Positions 1-11,876 of a stretch of 64,000 nt of DNA are shown here, piece by piece. This DNA comes from Trichoplusia ni (lineage: Eukaryota; Arthropoda; Insecta; Lepidoptera; Noctuidae). Each line of letters begins with the position of its first letter. The first letter of the stretch is position 1. The DNA lies in NCBI RefSeq assembly GCF_003590095.1, contig NC_039480.1, positions 12,191,328 to 12,255,327 on the forward strand, given 5' to 3'. The translations under genes were made by a program, and so were the position numbers. The notes below the pieces were generated by a model. The model did not search any database and was not told the origin of the DNA. It saw nothing but the letters and a program-made list of their open reading frames with translations.

Positions 1-205
1 TGATAGGATATTGAAATACAAATTAATTGATAATATTGTGTCGGTTGTTGTACCGCCAGATGGCATTCCAGATGCAAGATGGAACAAAATCCCTACTGCA
101 GAAGCACTCGGAGACTTTGAGCTTCTTATCGACGAGGAATTGTTAGAAAAAGAAGAACCTATTATTAATACACGCTGCAACAAATTTCATCGTATAAGAC
201 CATAA
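1..205 (+). CDS. TTLL9-like tubulin polyglutamylase, 3' end only
   Basis: This is the C-terminal end of a tubulin-tyrosine-ligase-like protein, cut by the left window edge. The reading frame is open from base 2 (residues DRILKYKLIDN) to the TAA at 203-205, about 67 codons. It matches the C terminus of the neighbouring complete gene on the other strand: both share DRILKYKL and PPDGIPDARWNK, followed by PTAEALGDF and LIDE, and they diverge after LIDE. The shared part is the last segment of the TTL catalytic domain and its C-terminal extension. No intron is visible in the part present. Variant poly(A) signals ATTAAA lie at 227-232 and 233-238. The two genes converge, with only 100 bp between their stop codons. 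Assignment to the TTLL9 subgroup rests on similarity to the neighbour, since the catalytic part lies outside the window. Confidence 0.85.
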   Translation, partial: DRILKYKLIDNIVSVVVPPDGIPDARWNKIPTAEALGDFELLIDEELLEKEEPIINTRCNKFHRIRP

Positions 206-305
206 TTTATAAATTTGATACGATATATTAAAATTAAATCAAAGCAATCTTTAAGTATTTTTTTATTTAAATAACAAAGTAACATTATAGTACGTCACAT
301 ATTTA

Positions 306-1634
306 TTAGTTCTTTCGACTTCCTTTGCTATCACCTTTGTGTAAAAATTCCACATCTCCTTTATACATAGAATCTTCGTCGATGAGTATTTGAAAATCCC
401 CCAAAGCCTCAGCTGTAGGCGTTTTGTTCCAGCGGGCGTCGGGAATCCCGTCTGGAGGTAGAACTACCGATAAAAGATTATCCACGAGCTTGTACTTGAG
501 TATCCTGTCGTTAACTGTCGTGGCGGACATCGATGGGGAGGCGTTCACCTCTATAAGCCACGGCTTTAAGTTATCGTCGATGATGATGTCGTAACCGTAA
601 CACTCGAAGCAATGGCGGTCATTCGACATAACGTGGGCCACCGCCTTTAATGAGTGAACTATCAACCATTGTATGTTCTCGAAGAGACGGTCGGTCACTT
701 CACGGCCCCGCGTCCCTTCCAAGTAGAGTTTCAAATTATGTATGCCCAGTTTCCCCCCGTGCTGACTGTTGTAGTCGCTCCCGTGTTTCTGTACGCTAAC
801 GTTTGTTAGGTGTACGTACATGTTATCGAGCTCAGTGACGCTCGTGTCGTATTTCATTGTGCAAAATCTACAAAATCCATTCCGAAACATGTAAGCTTTT
901 AAAGGGCGGAACGACGTAACGAGAACGTAAATCCTTAAATCGAATTTCTTCCCTCCGATAAGAAGCGGATTATCTATATAGCGAGATATGACATAAGTAT
1001 CTTTACTCGTGAGATGATGTTGTAGATATTTCTTCGATTCTCGAGACCATTTCTTCAGTTTTGACAGCTTGTTTATGAGGAAAATTCCCGCGCCCTGAGA
1101 TTTACCACAAGGTTTCAAAATCCAGGTCGTTTGTGGAAATTTTCGGTACTCTTCGACAAACATGTTGTAGTCGGATGGTAGCACGAACGTTACTGGAATG
1201 AAATCTAAATATAAATGGCGGGTGATGACTTGCCCGCTGGGGAGTTTCACTTCAGTTTTTTCCGCGAGGGGATTACAGTCTTTTTCCAATTCTTTTCGGT
1301 ATCGCTTTATGTTTTTTACGAGTAAGTCTTTACGTACTAGCTCGTAGTGGTTGGGGAAATGGTTGATCAATTGATTGTCGCCGAGCCGTAAGCCGCATTC
1401 TATGCTGAATATATTTCGACAGTTTTGTGTGTTCGCCCAATAGATGTGCCAGTCTTCATCAGGCGTCACTTGTTTCCAGCCCCGCCTCTTGAAGCTGTTT
1501 ATCACGATAGATTTTTCGAAATCAGTGCAAAAGTTCATGTGTTTCTTGTCTGGTGGTGAACTGGATAGGCGGCCATATATGTTCACGACAGATTTCCTGC
1601 TGTGTGACGGCATATTTTTTGAGGGCCTCATCAC
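306..1634 (-). CDS. TTLL9-like tubulin polyglutamylase, intronless full-length gene
   Basis: A complete 442-residue tubulin-tyrosine-ligase-like protein, close to the usual length of TTLL9. Family members ligate glutamate to tubulin tails, mainly in cilia and sperm flagella. Visible ATP-grasp/TTL motifs: WILKPCGKSQGAGIFLI (171-187), SRYIDNPLLIGGKKFDLRIY (217-236), HLTNVSVQK (275-283), CYGYDIIID (345-353) and PWLIEVNASPSM (358-369). The last carries the metal-binding Glu362 and Asn364. PPDGIPDARW near residue 393 is shared with the truncated paralogue at the left edge. The ATG at 1634 (MMRPSKN) gives a full-length protein. A poly(A) signal AATAAA on the minus strand lies at 262-267, about 40 nt past the stop. 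The whole coding region is one exon, whereas animal TTLL9 genes normally have many. I infer a retrocopy under selection, since the frame is intact. TTLL9 versus another TTLL subgroup is my recognition from motifs, not an alignment. Confidence 0.93.
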   Translation of the reverse strand: MMRPSKNMPSHSRKSVVNIYGRLSSSPPDKKHMNFCTDFEKSIVINSFKRRGWKQVTPDEDWHIYWANTQNCRNIFSIECGLRLGDNQLINHFPNHYELVRKDLLVKNIKRYRKELEKDCNPLAEKTEVKLPSGQVITRHLYLDFIPVTFVLPSDYNMFVEEYRKFPQTTWILKPCGKSQGAGIFLINKLSKLKKWSRESKKYLQHHLTSKDTYVISRYIDNPLLIGGKKFDLRIYVLVTSFRPLKAYMFRNGFCRFCTMKYDTSVTELDNMYVHLTNVSVQKHGSDYNSQHGGKLGIHNLKLYLEGTRGREVTDRLFENIQWLIVHSLKAVAHVMSNDRHCFECYGYDIIIDDNLKPWLIEVNASPSMSATTVNDRILKYKLVDNLLSVVLPPDGIPDARWNKTPTAEALGDFQILIDEDSMYKGDVEFLHKGDSKGSRKN

Positions 1635-3600
1635 TATAATCCAGATGTGAATAAAAAAAATAAAGTTCCTTATTTAATTAAGAACGTGTACGATAAATAT
1701 TAAATCATGACCGTCAAGTCTTTAACTAATTTTGACAATCGATTGTCATGTTAGTAAACACTGTTGTCATGGCAACGTTTGTTTTTTAATTTTTAGAGGT
1801 GAACTCTATGGCATAATACATTCCTGACTTTATGAGCATTATTTAAATTTTCCTTTGAGTACGTAGTATGTTGAAGAAGCTATTAAAATATGCATTAGCT
1901 TTATAAAACAAGTTGATCGGAGCCAGTACAAGCACTATGAGCTTCCTTTACCCGTTTTAATTTTACTTTATGATAAGCAGGTATTTCCTTGCTCTCCATA
2001 TAAGCGAAGGAGGTACAGCTACGAGAACAACGGTTAATGAAGTAAGGAACTTATAACATCCTTGAGCAAACAACTTATCTGGAAGCTGGAGTTTGCGGGT
2101 TAAGGATTTCCGAGACTAGCGTTGGTATGTACGGCCAGTATCGAAACTCGATGAACCAAAATTAACCTCCCTATTGAAAAGTCTATACCTTAAATTGATG
2201 TTCACGCTTTATTGTAGGATTCTCGTTTTTGAGTCCTAATCCGTATAAAAAATATGGTATTTAATTATTTGAACGGTCCTTCTAATGGATTTTATGGACT
2301 TTTGTTGCTGACGGTACGTTACTCATCCGTCAAATGCAGATTATTGAGAATGTTTACGGGTTGTGTTTGTGTGTGTATTTGCAGTATATATTACATTCTA
2401 ATAAGACTGTAGCTTGTCGGTGGAACGGAGTCAAAATAACGCCTGTTCAAATTATTTTTTATCTTTTATGCATGATGATCTATGGTGATCCTTTTGATAA
2501 GACCTTTATTATAATGCCGTAATGACCATTATATAACCTCATTTATGTATTAAGATAGAGTAAAAAATCTCAACTAGCACCTATGACTTAGGAAAAAGCT
2601 TGTTTTAAACAATACATCCAAATTATTTAACTGTATCATTTTAGAAACACACAGCACACACAGTAATTAAAACGTCACTCACTTGTCGAACAACTATAGG
2701 TCCAACCCGGCATTTCGTTACTAGAATACACAGTCGAACACTTGACTGACCAAAACGCTCAAGCATTCAAATCGAATCCGAATCCATAACCAAACGTAAG
2801 CTGCTAATCGATACTGCATCTGTAATCAGTATTATAAAGTAACTATTCCAAATGGCCGGCTACAAGTCGACCGTGACGCGCTTTAGAGCTGGGGTTACAC
2901 TGAGGGTATGTCCGTGAGGGGAGGGTTTTAAGAAATGTAATTACAGGTACACAGAGAACAGCGTCCTTCTTACACAAGTGCATTAGAATGATTTAATGAG
3001 TTTGTGGTAGGGTGATTTTACACGTTTCCAAAATTGAAATAATATTGCAGGACACAATATAGCTATGCAACGATGCACGGTAGGCGTCCCAAGACGGCTA
3101 CAGCGACGCACTTGCTAAAGGAACAATAAAAAAGCTCTTATCGTTTCTGTAGTGCGGCCGGCGACACCTAATGTTTTTACGAATTCGTTTCACTTTTTCG
3201 CTATAGCATCACAGTCGTCCTGCCAGTATGGCCCCGGCCTAAACACCACTTGAGCTGGCGCCCATAAATTCATTTATTATTAAACATTACGGCCACTTTT
3301 CTCCCTCCACACTAATTCAAGCGCCGTTTTTATTTGCAGCTTTGCCAACGTTGCATAAATATTTTAATCGATGCCAGTGCTAAAATATCGCTTACGTCTT
3401 TGGTGAATAATAACCTATTAATAAGTGTTTTTTTCCAAAATTGGAAATGTTGGTATAAGGTTAGAGTTAGGCAGATTAGTAAGTGGCAAACAAACTATAG
3501 GTTAAGAGCAGGAAGTAGGAAACCTCCGGCGTCACTATATCATGACATGGGCCACACAACTGTTGGCTTTTTCTGTTTGTCGAAGATTTATCTCAGGCGA
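1635..3600. other. Spacer without a recognisable gene
   Basis: No convincing coding region. The stretch from about 2850 to 3345 is richer in GC than its surroundings. It ends in a pyrimidine tract plus AG (TTTTTATTTGCAG, 3331-3343) that would make a good splice acceptor, but the following frame resembles no protein I know. The segment near 3255-3290 has several TAAT/TTTATTA cores of the kind bound by homeodomain proteins. A regulatory element or the edge of a noncoding exon is possible but unproven. Confidence 0.4.
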
Positions 3601-3639
3601 AAAACGATTGCTGCAGTAAGAAATTTAATACATGAATAT

Positions 3640-3735
3640 ATACATATATGTATACAAACGACAATCGTATCGTATATTCAAAGACACACAGACTCAGAAC
3701 AAGGTTTCCCGGACCACACAAAACTCTATGTCTGT
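3640..3735 (-). repeat. Fragment of tRNA-headed SINE family
   Basis: The run CAAAGACACACAGACTCAG and the following AACAAGGTTTCC match the body of the longer copies at 4876-5030 and 30618-30755. Those copies read 'CAAAGAAACCCAGACTCAG' and 'CAAAGACACCCAGGTTCA' followed by 'ACAAGNATTCGT'. The tRNA-like head is missing. This is a degraded fragment. Confidence 0.5.
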
Positions 3736-4036
3736 CATCAATAAATTTCTTTTTGTTGTCAAGGCATAAGATATTTTTTAATTTTTACTCAATATTCAAT
3801 CGTTTATTTTTAGCAGTAATTTTCCAAGCTGATATTATATGAAACCTTTTTGTTCATATTTTCGTTTGGTTACCAAGCGTTGGTATTGAATAGAAAATTA
3901 TATTCTACCGTGTATACCTTCATATGCACGAACGCGCACACTGTAAACAAGTGTGTTCAAAACAATTTTCGTTTTGAATTCGAAACATCGGACGTGACCC
4001 TTTGTTCAGAAACAATGTTGAAAATAATATGCTTTT

Positions 4037-4165
4037 TAGGGTTCCGTATCAAAACAGTTAAAATAAAATCCTGTTACTAAGGGTACGCTGTCTTTCCGTT
4101 TGTCTGACACCAGGCTGTATCGCATGAAACTCGTGATTTGATTTGACATTTTCAAAGATAATAAA
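4037..4165 (+). repeat. GGTTCCGTA dispersed repeat, copy 1
   Basis: Begins TAGGGTTCCGTATC, then CCTGTTACTAAGGGTACGCTGTC and CCGTTTGTCTG, then CACCAGGCTGTATCGCATGAA. The same ordered words (GGTTCCGTA, CCTATTACTAAG, CCGTCTGTC, CTGTATC-CATGAACC) recur in seven other places in this window on both strands. This marks an old, diverged transposable-element family that is common in moth genomes. I cannot assign it to a class from sequence alone. Confidence 0.6.
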
Positions 4166-4354
4166 AATGACGATTTTCAGAAAGGGTAGTAAATTCAGAT
4201 TGCGATAAAAAAAAAAAATTTTTTTAGCCTATTTTCACTTCACCTTCAGCGTTATCTAATACTTGAATGTTTTTTAATACTAAAAAGTGCGCGCGTTACC
4301 TTTTGGTCGCAATAAAAACAGTTAATTTAAGTAAAAGAAGAAGTTTTGCCAGTT

Positions 4355-4457
4355 CAATTAATACAATACAATACAAATCCACTTTATTGCACATAAAAGA
4401 AAACATCAATTTTAGGCAGCACATTTTTTATGTCTGTCTAGGCTGTAATATAACCTA
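4355..4457 (-). repeat. 3' end of a non-LTR retrotransposon
   Basis: Read on the minus strand this ends GTGCAATAAAGTGGATTT followed by a short GTATT microsatellite. A poly(A)-like AATAAA close to a simple-repeat tail is the usual 3' end of lepidopteran LINE-type elements. Only the 3' untranslated tail is present, as expected from 5'-truncated retrotransposition. Confidence 0.6.
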
Positions 4458-4875
4458 ATAAAATACTGTTAACTTAATAATACATAATACCTTTTTCTTC
4501 TAAACGTACATAAGTAGTAGTATTCACTCATTACTCCCACATTAAGGCATACAAAGCTTTTGCATTTTAAAATTTAAACTATCATCATTAAAGTCTTTCT
4601 TTGTGTAAAACATGCATAAAATTATGAAAAGCAAACTGCAAGAAGGCTTCATTTTTTTAAAGCGCCATGGAATATTTAAGTTTCTTAAGTACCTATCAGA
4701 AAGAGGGTGTTATTGGTACAGTCGAGTTGTTTTCAGACTTTGTTCTGGTCTAGTAAAAAAAGGTAAAGGAACGTTGTGAGAACGCTGACGCACGTTGTTT
4801 CAATCGATAAAGCTTTTATAGAAATAGTTTGTTTTATACATAGTAATTACTTTTTTAAGACTTTTTTTATTTTAT

Positions 4876-5030
4876 TTTAAACCACTCCCGCACTAAGGAA
4901 TTTAATCCTTGTGCCACGGGGGGTTTTCACAAACATACAATTCATATGCACAAAGAAACCCAGACTCAGAACAAGCATTCGTAAATCACAAATGTTTGTC
5001 CTTCGCGGGGATCGAACCCTGGATGGATGG
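4876..5030 (-). repeat. tRNA-headed SINE (minus strand)
   Basis: On the minus strand the element starts with a B-box-like GGTTCGATCCC (complement of GGGATCGAACCC near 5008-5020) and continues with the body 'GGACAAACATTTGTGATTTAC'. It then runs through 'CTGAGTCTGGGTTTCTTTGTGC' and ends in 'AAGGATTAAATTCCTTAGTGCGGGAG'. The same order is found at 11413-11564, 30618-30755, 32748-32900 and 49504-49728. A head with an RNA polymerase III internal promoter and a shared body define a SINE. Confidence 0.65.
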
Positions 5031-5040
5031 ATTGATATTG

Positions 5041-6835
5041 TATTAATGCAACTTATAGAAATGTTTATTTATTTGCTTAATAAATTCATTTTTTTTCAAC
5101 TTTTACTAAAAACGTTATATCTTTTTAATGTCGGATATTGTTTCAGTAAACAGCGAAAGTACATGAATATCAGAAATTAACTTCGGGTCACATACATTTT
5201 GAATGAATGAACCTTGTATCAAAAAATAACCGCTTGTAGATGTCTGATGTGGATTATAACACCCTAAAAAATAGTGTTCTCCAGTATTCGTAGGAATTTA
5301 TGCGTCAGAAAATTATTTCTAATATAAAAGCAAGAACACTTAAATGTTCGATAAATGTATGTAGCACTTTCAGGAGTGTAAATAAAATCACTTAAACTGC
5401 AGTGTAGAAGTCAGCGATTTATTGCTTTCTCGGAACAGTTAACTTTCCAACATTCCTTAGAACACATGTTTTAAAAGTCCAATGTTTAACAGCTGTAGTG
5501 TATGTGCAAGATATTTATGTGTGTAGGTATCACTACAACTACATATATAATGTATTTATATAGTTGACTTTGTATAAGCTTTTATCAGTAGCAATAAATG
5601 CAACTAAATCAGTCAATCAAAAACTATTTGCATGTAAATAATTCAAGTTTTGACGTCACAACTCGTTCAAATCAAGAAACACTTGTTTACTAAAACTTCT
5701 AGAGCTTATATTTTATTTTATTAGAAAAACTTACAGTTGATAAGAATAAAAATGTTATAGCGAAACTAGAGCCCATTGAATTCTATCGCTAGTAATTTCT
5801 TGGCTAGTTGAGAATAGTAGACAGTAAAAAACATCTAAGTAGATACCTAGAAATTTCACTTGCAAAGTTTTTACACAAAAGTAATTAATAAGAACAAAAT
5901 TAAGTATAATTATTAAACCAAAAGCTAATTTCCAAGAATTTACGTTTCAATGAAACTTACGAGCAATTTATTAGTGAAAGTTCCCAAACTGTTTTACGAA
6001 AACTTTTGTCTAATTACGAAATGATAATGTCTTTCGATATTTTTTTATAGTCTATGAATTTTATTTATTGTGATTGATTTTTCTTTAAGAAAAAGTGACG
6101 AATTATTTTGTTGTCATGCACTGTCAGTGTTAACTAGAGGAAGTGTGCAAAACAATGGCCAACTTGATGCATCAGTTTCGATTTATCGGTTTCTTTAGTT
6201 TGTACGCAGTACCTAACTTTAAATATCATAATTAAAAAAAATCATAGCTGTTGTTAAAGATTCTATTTAATATGAAAGATAGCGCGGTGCTAAGGGTCTG
6301 TTTTTTCTCCACGTCCAATGCACTTAGGAAGTGATGAAAGGTAGGCGAATAGGGTACTCTATCCCTTGAAATTTCGAGATTTTATAGTGACTTAAAGATG
6401 AAGTACCTTTCCTTATCATGTAATTGTACCAACAAACTATGGTAACAAGTTATGTACTTGTGATTTTATTACATTTAATCACTTGAGTTAATGGTTCGCT
6501 ATCCAAACATACGTGTAGAAAACACTTAAACTCATTTTGCCCAGTCATACTATGACGTAACAACGATGTACCCACTCGTAAATACAAAAGAATAACAAAC
6601 TGGAGTGGTAACATGTGAAATATTGTTTGAATGATAAATGAACATGCTACGTTATTAGGTGGCTCTATGTAAATCATCTGAGATAATATGTTACATGCCG
6701 ACTGACATGATAAACGTTCTTTTAAGATATTCTTCTGAACCTAAGAGTTAGAATTAGAGTGGAAAAAGATGCTGTCTCATTATGTTGAAACAAAATGTAG
6801 AGGCGACCCGACGCGAATATTATTTCGAACGTTGC
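5041..6835. other. Spacer, nothing recognised
   Basis: AT-rich sequence with only short chance reading frames. I see no splice-flanked coding segment, no terminal repeats and no RNA gene. Confidence 0.5.
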
Positions 6836-6960
6836 TCTTGTGGTTAATGGCCTTGACTCCTACACCAGAGGGTTCGATTCCAACCAAGGAAAAGTATTTA
6901 TAGGATGAACACGGTGATTTGCTCTGTGTCCGTGTTTGTCTGAGTATTTTTTTTACAAAA
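6836..6960 (+). repeat. tRNA-headed SINE-like element
   Basis: A-box-like TGTGGTTAATGG (6839-6850) and B-box GGTTCGATTCC (6871-6881) have tRNA-like spacing. They are followed by a non-tRNA body that includes GCTCTGTGTCCGTGTTTGTCTGAG. The tRNA cloverleaf is not preserved, so this is a SINE rather than a tRNA gene. Confidence 0.6.
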
Positions 6961-7599
6961 ACTGGGTATTATCTACAAAACGGATGTATTACGCTTAGCA
7001 GGTACTCACAAGTCACAATACAAGCTTCAATACAAGTTGTGTGAAAGGAGCACAACATTTTTTGGTTATTATTACATTTTATTTGATAAGTGATGGACTA
7101 CAGTTAAAGACAAAGTTACAGCATACAATACAAACATATCTGAAAATAATTCCTAAAATCGATAAAGCTGTTCAAAGACAGGTCTTCCTTTTATTTCTTA
7201 AACTGATTGCAAATTCAGATTAACCGGCTATTCTCAGAAATATTATTGTTGATAGAGATGAATAAGTTCGGAGTGCGGACAGATTAACTTGGTATTTAAA
7301 AGGTAATTGGTCAAATGGTTTAATTTATTAAACAAATGGTTCAGTTTGAGTGCAGGGTGAGTACTGTTTTATAAATATGTCCGTTATAATAAAATGTTCC
7401 CTTCCGTGTCGTATTCACATGTCATACATCAATCAATTATAAATACTCTCAAGGTTCCTACTGTATCTGCTATTGTTAACAGAAATAATACTTTTTGAAT
7501 ATGGGTTGCTATTTCTAATACAAGTTTTTATCACCTATGATCAAATATAATAAAAAATATAAAGGAGTGATAAGAAATAACAAAAGATTATCAACATCA

Positions 7600-7860
7600 A
7601 GCCAATTAAGTGTTTTAAAAAAAGCGACTGCCTATTTTACTTTTTTAACCAAGTTACCCGGGCAACACAATATCCTTTACTAATAGAGATTGTCAGACTT
7701 TCGTAGCTTCAAACGACTGTCAAAGATATATAATTAACAGCCGGGGCCCACTAATCACAAAGGAACTCGTTTTGTCATAGATGGTTACCTATCCACGGTC
7801 CGACCTTATCAAACGTAGCTTAGCGTGTCATCGATCAACAAGTTGTAACTCAGCCATGAT
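7600..7860 (-). repeat. 5S-rRNA-derived SINE, minus-strand copy
   Basis: The reverse complement matches the copy at 13319-13679 along its length: GCGACTGCCTATTTTAC, AAGTTACCCGGGCAACAC, CGACTGTCAAAGAT, AACAGCCGGGGCCCAC and GGAACTCGTTTTGTCATAG. It ends in GATGGTTACCTATCC, the degenerate complement of the 5S box C. Relative to the other copy it is missing a segment before GGAACTCG and carries many substitutions, so it is the older or more decayed insertion. Confidence 0.75.
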
Positions 7861-10800
7861 ATTCTCACAAATAAGAGAACAAATGAAGTCATTTACAGAA
7901 AAACACATATTTATTATTCATTATAACGACATAATTGTGTGTGACTTAATGTAATGAATTATCCGAATCAGTAAAGGTGACTGAGAGAAAAGTGCTATTA
8001 ATTGGATAGTTAATAATGAGTTGATTCGGTAATTACGTTTGCATAATAAAAACGATTCAGGCTCCATTTACGAGTCAATATCATTGGCTCAGATATGCCT
8101 GATTTACTTCATTTTTTACAATCCCTGATACAATACGGTCGAATAAATGGATTGCATTAATTAATCGATTTTCAACTGATAAGTTTTCCATGAAGCCATA
8201 ATGTTCTTTCGTACGAAGTGGAGTTCATATAATATATTTTTGCAATTTATTTCCTTGAAGTATTAATGTTGTTTTTTTGTATTGCGTGATATCACAACAT
8301 TAATTTTGAATATTATAGCTCTTAATTTATGATTAAAATGGTTCTTGATTCAACTTAATTAGAAAAACCAACACCACTGCCTGTTTACCTGCAGAGAGTA
8401 TATTTTAGTTGAATGATAAAAACACCCTGTCAACATTAAGAAACTTTATGCAGTAACATCTATGCATTTCGTTTTCAAAATATATATTTATTCGGGTTAA
8501 AATAATTCCAAAGAAAATTGAGAAAAGCATATAAAAAATAAGGAATACTGGATAGTTTCCTAAATAACGTAATAGGTACAATGTTTGTTCATATCGAGTG
8601 TCAAGGAACTCGTTTATCGCAAGAAAAATGGAGTCGCCTTCGTCGTATTCTTATTTCAATTGAAGTTATTCACAAGCAGCATTTCAAGCTGCACAATTCA
8701 GCTTGAATTTATAGCGGGAAGTTATTTCAGCCGCAGTGCTTTTGTCGAGTTAGCTATTCGAGCTGTTACGAATGGCGTTGGTAAAAATATTAACGACTTT
8801 AAAATAGAATACAGTTTTTTAGTTATTTTGCGATCTCCAGTTTGTGGTCCGTGAAACGGAATTTTGTCATTATTTATTCGTTTCCCTTTTGAGTTTTTCC
8901 TAATGTGCAAATGCTTGGCAATTTTTAAATGCTCCGTAAATGGCAGAACATTATTTACTTCTTATTCGCATGTTGATGTAATTTAATAATTATGACTGCA
9001 TGGATAGCCAAGTGACCCGGTCGACCAATTATATTATTTTTGTGATTCACGAAAATTCTTGGTTGATCGAGTAGTGGGTATGTGTGAGTGATTTGAAATT
9101 TTCCTCGCGATATATGCGTTAAATTTGTGCGATTGTTTTTTATTTAAGTATTAAATATATTTTCAGGACACACATTATCTTGTCATTCGAATACTCATAA
9201 AGGCTGCAGCTAATCAAATAAAACAAAATTACAGTATTCATATTAACATTATACTCATTCTATATTCCTTTAGCACACAATACACGTATACGTACACCAA
9301 TTGTACCCAAAAACATACAACGCAATCGAAGTAAATATAATTTTCTCCTCAAAGCAATGCCGTAATAAGAAGATTAACGACAATAATGGAATCGGTAACC
9401 GAGATCCCGAATGTCGCACAACATCAGCATTACAATCATCTTTCAACAGAGTATAATGAATAATGTCTGTCGTGGCAGCCATTGGCTCGATATCAAACGT
9501 GCTTATTTACTCACGACCCGGTTAGAAGCTTAATTTACATGAAATCTATGTTTATTTTAATAATAATTGAATGTTATTTGTGATTATTATGTCTTGTTTT
9601 GTTTGATACTTGAGTGTTATATTGGGAGGTGCTAGATGAGCTTAAGGGTTTGTACGTACATGTATGTATCAAATAACGGTGTTCTAAAACGTGTCTGGGC
9701 AAAGTTCGGTCTTCATCTTTGTTTTAAATGAGCCGGAAAGTATATTGATCTTCAAACACTTTTTTTTTAATCGTTCATTGCCGGAAAACTTCAATGTTAC
9801 TTTCATGCACTTTATTAATTTCATACACTTTTAAGACACAATTCCTAAAGTTCTTTTGGTTTTCGTGCATTGAATATCCAAATTTAATTCCCAAGCACGA
9901 AAATTATTGTCAATGTATTTGTATTTGAACAGAGTTTTTGTACTCAGATCTGCATATCTCGGTAACAGTACACCAACCCAGATTTTGAATTAATGTGTAG
10001 TACGAGCATACACCTACGGAATTTTTGAGTGTGCTATCTGATGCTTTTAGGCATGAGAAATTACTCCTCTTTGTACACCTATGTGTCATTCAAATAGAGT
10101 AAAAGTGAGTGGGATGAAGTGTCAGAATTTCACCAAATAAAACACAGCACTGATAGCTGTCTTCTGTTTTTTATTTTGATCTCTATGCATATGGGCATAC
10201 GGTTAACTTTCCTTTGATTTTGTCGTTTCACAGGCTGTGCTAGAGTCAGATTCCGAATTCAAGCCTTAACGGATTCAACTGAATAACTTATTTTGAGTGC
10301 AGACATTTACTGGAGAACATTGTCGGTGTGACAAAGTAAAACTGGAAAAAATATGAGTAAATATTGCCGTTAAATGAAATAATTACATTTGATTATTGAT
10401 CAATTACGTTTACATGAGTATTACTCAGCTGATGAAATTGAAATCCCTACAATATATTATTACATTTTAAGAATAAATAGCTTAATATATTTTAACTGAA
10501 ATTCGATTTTAACAGAATCCAATAAAGCGTTATTGAATACTACGCGAAGTAAGCATCCGGTAATAAAGTCTTTAAAAAATAAATTATTACATTATAATAA
10601 AAAAAAATTCATTACTTCTTTCTTTTGTCTAAAAACACAGCCTCTAATGTAATAATGAAATTTGAAAAGGGTTTATTCAAAACACTTTTGGGCACGAGAA
10701 CAATACTGATCGCTGTCTTCTTAAAACAGCAATATTTTTCCTTTCGCATTCAAAATGTATTCAATGTTAAAACCGTTTAATTAACGAGCAAAAATTACAA

Positions 10801-11285
10801 AGGAGGTTCTATTTAATTTCATGTGTATCCATCCCGTTCTTAATTAAAATTTTGCTCGAAATTTGGTTGAGTAAAAACAGGAGAAAAACCTCAATAACTG
10901 ATCTTGGTTGAAAACGAAACACCACAACCAAGTCTTAGTAAAGTGCGGCGAATTTCAAAGGCTTTTGCGTAATTGGAAAATGTGAGCTTGGAACAGTCAA
11001 CGTCGTGAATACAGGGTGTTTTTTAATATTTAAAATAGCATCCAATAAAATGCGTGGGAAATATAATTTCTTCAATATCTTAATTGGAAATTTCGTGTAA
11101 TTATTAGAAGGAATTTCATTATTATTTCTTCTTTGTCTAGTTAATTAGGTTCTTGAATGTATAATATAATGTTAGGATGTAATAATTTTCCGGTGCTTCG
11201 TGGATGTGCCTTTAGAAATATATTTACTTATTTTGTCCGTTTACAATGGCACGTTACTATCTGTGTATTTATAGACCTATAATTC
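7861..11285. other. Spacer, no gene recognised
   Basis: Long AT-rich stretch. The segments 7960-8180 and 9270-9530 have mixed composition that could reflect conserved noncoding DNA, but nothing identifies them. A short GCATGGATAGCCAAGTG near 8997 resembles the head of the SINE family seen at 32748 but breaks off at once. Confidence 0.4.
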
Positions 11286-11362
11286 AAGTGGTTAGTAGCA
11301 CTGAATGTTATAAGTTATAAGGTCGAGGGTTCGATTCATCCCTCATTACATTTTTTTTGTGT
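11286..11362 (+). repeat. tRNA-like SINE head
   Basis: AGTGGTTAGTAGCACTGAA followed by the B box GGTTCGATTC (11328-11337) has the spacing of a polymerase III promoter. The downstream sequence quickly becomes a T-run and AT-rich DNA, so only the head is recognisable. Confidence 0.5.
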
Positions 11363-11412
11363 GAGTATAATAATTTATTCAATTCGTCTAAAATTATCAC
11401 TATACTTTTGAG

Positions 11413-11564
11413 TTGTCTAGTAGTCATAATACATCATTCCACTCAGCGTGCGTGATGTGTCACGGGTTCGATCCAATGTTATTTCTGGTCTGTGTCTTGA
11501 GCATGTGGAATAAAAGTTTGTGAAACATCTGCTAAAAGAGGATTTAATTCCTTAGTGCATCAGG
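11413..11564 (+). repeat. tRNA-headed SINE (plus strand)
   Basis: CACGGGTTCGATCC (B box 11465-11474) is followed by GTCTGTGTCTTGAGCATGTG. The element ends in AGGATTTAATTCCTTAGTGC. The end is the complement of the end of the copy at 4876-5030, which fixes the orientation and the family. Confidence 0.6.
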
Positions 11565-11876
11565 AAATATACGTACGTATTTTGTTCCGTAACGGAATAA
11601 CGTATAATTAATGTAATTTTATATCATCTGTTAACGTGAATAAAATCAAATAACAACAGCCTGTATCTTTAGAAAAGTGACGTGACAATAATTGAATAAT
11701 TAATTATGATAATAAATATAATAGGAGTGGTGTCACAATACCAGTATTATATTAAATGACAGCAGATCCAACCGCCAAGAGCAACATTAACAAACAATAG
11801 AGCCAGACTGCCTAACATAATTAATTCTACGCCGCAAATTTTTATGTTTATAATATAGTGATTAATTTGCAAATAG

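Noticed and set aside
3334..3744. 136-codon frame on the plus strand
   Set aside because: Its 3' third is a SINE fragment in antisense orientation and the rest has no recognisable motif.
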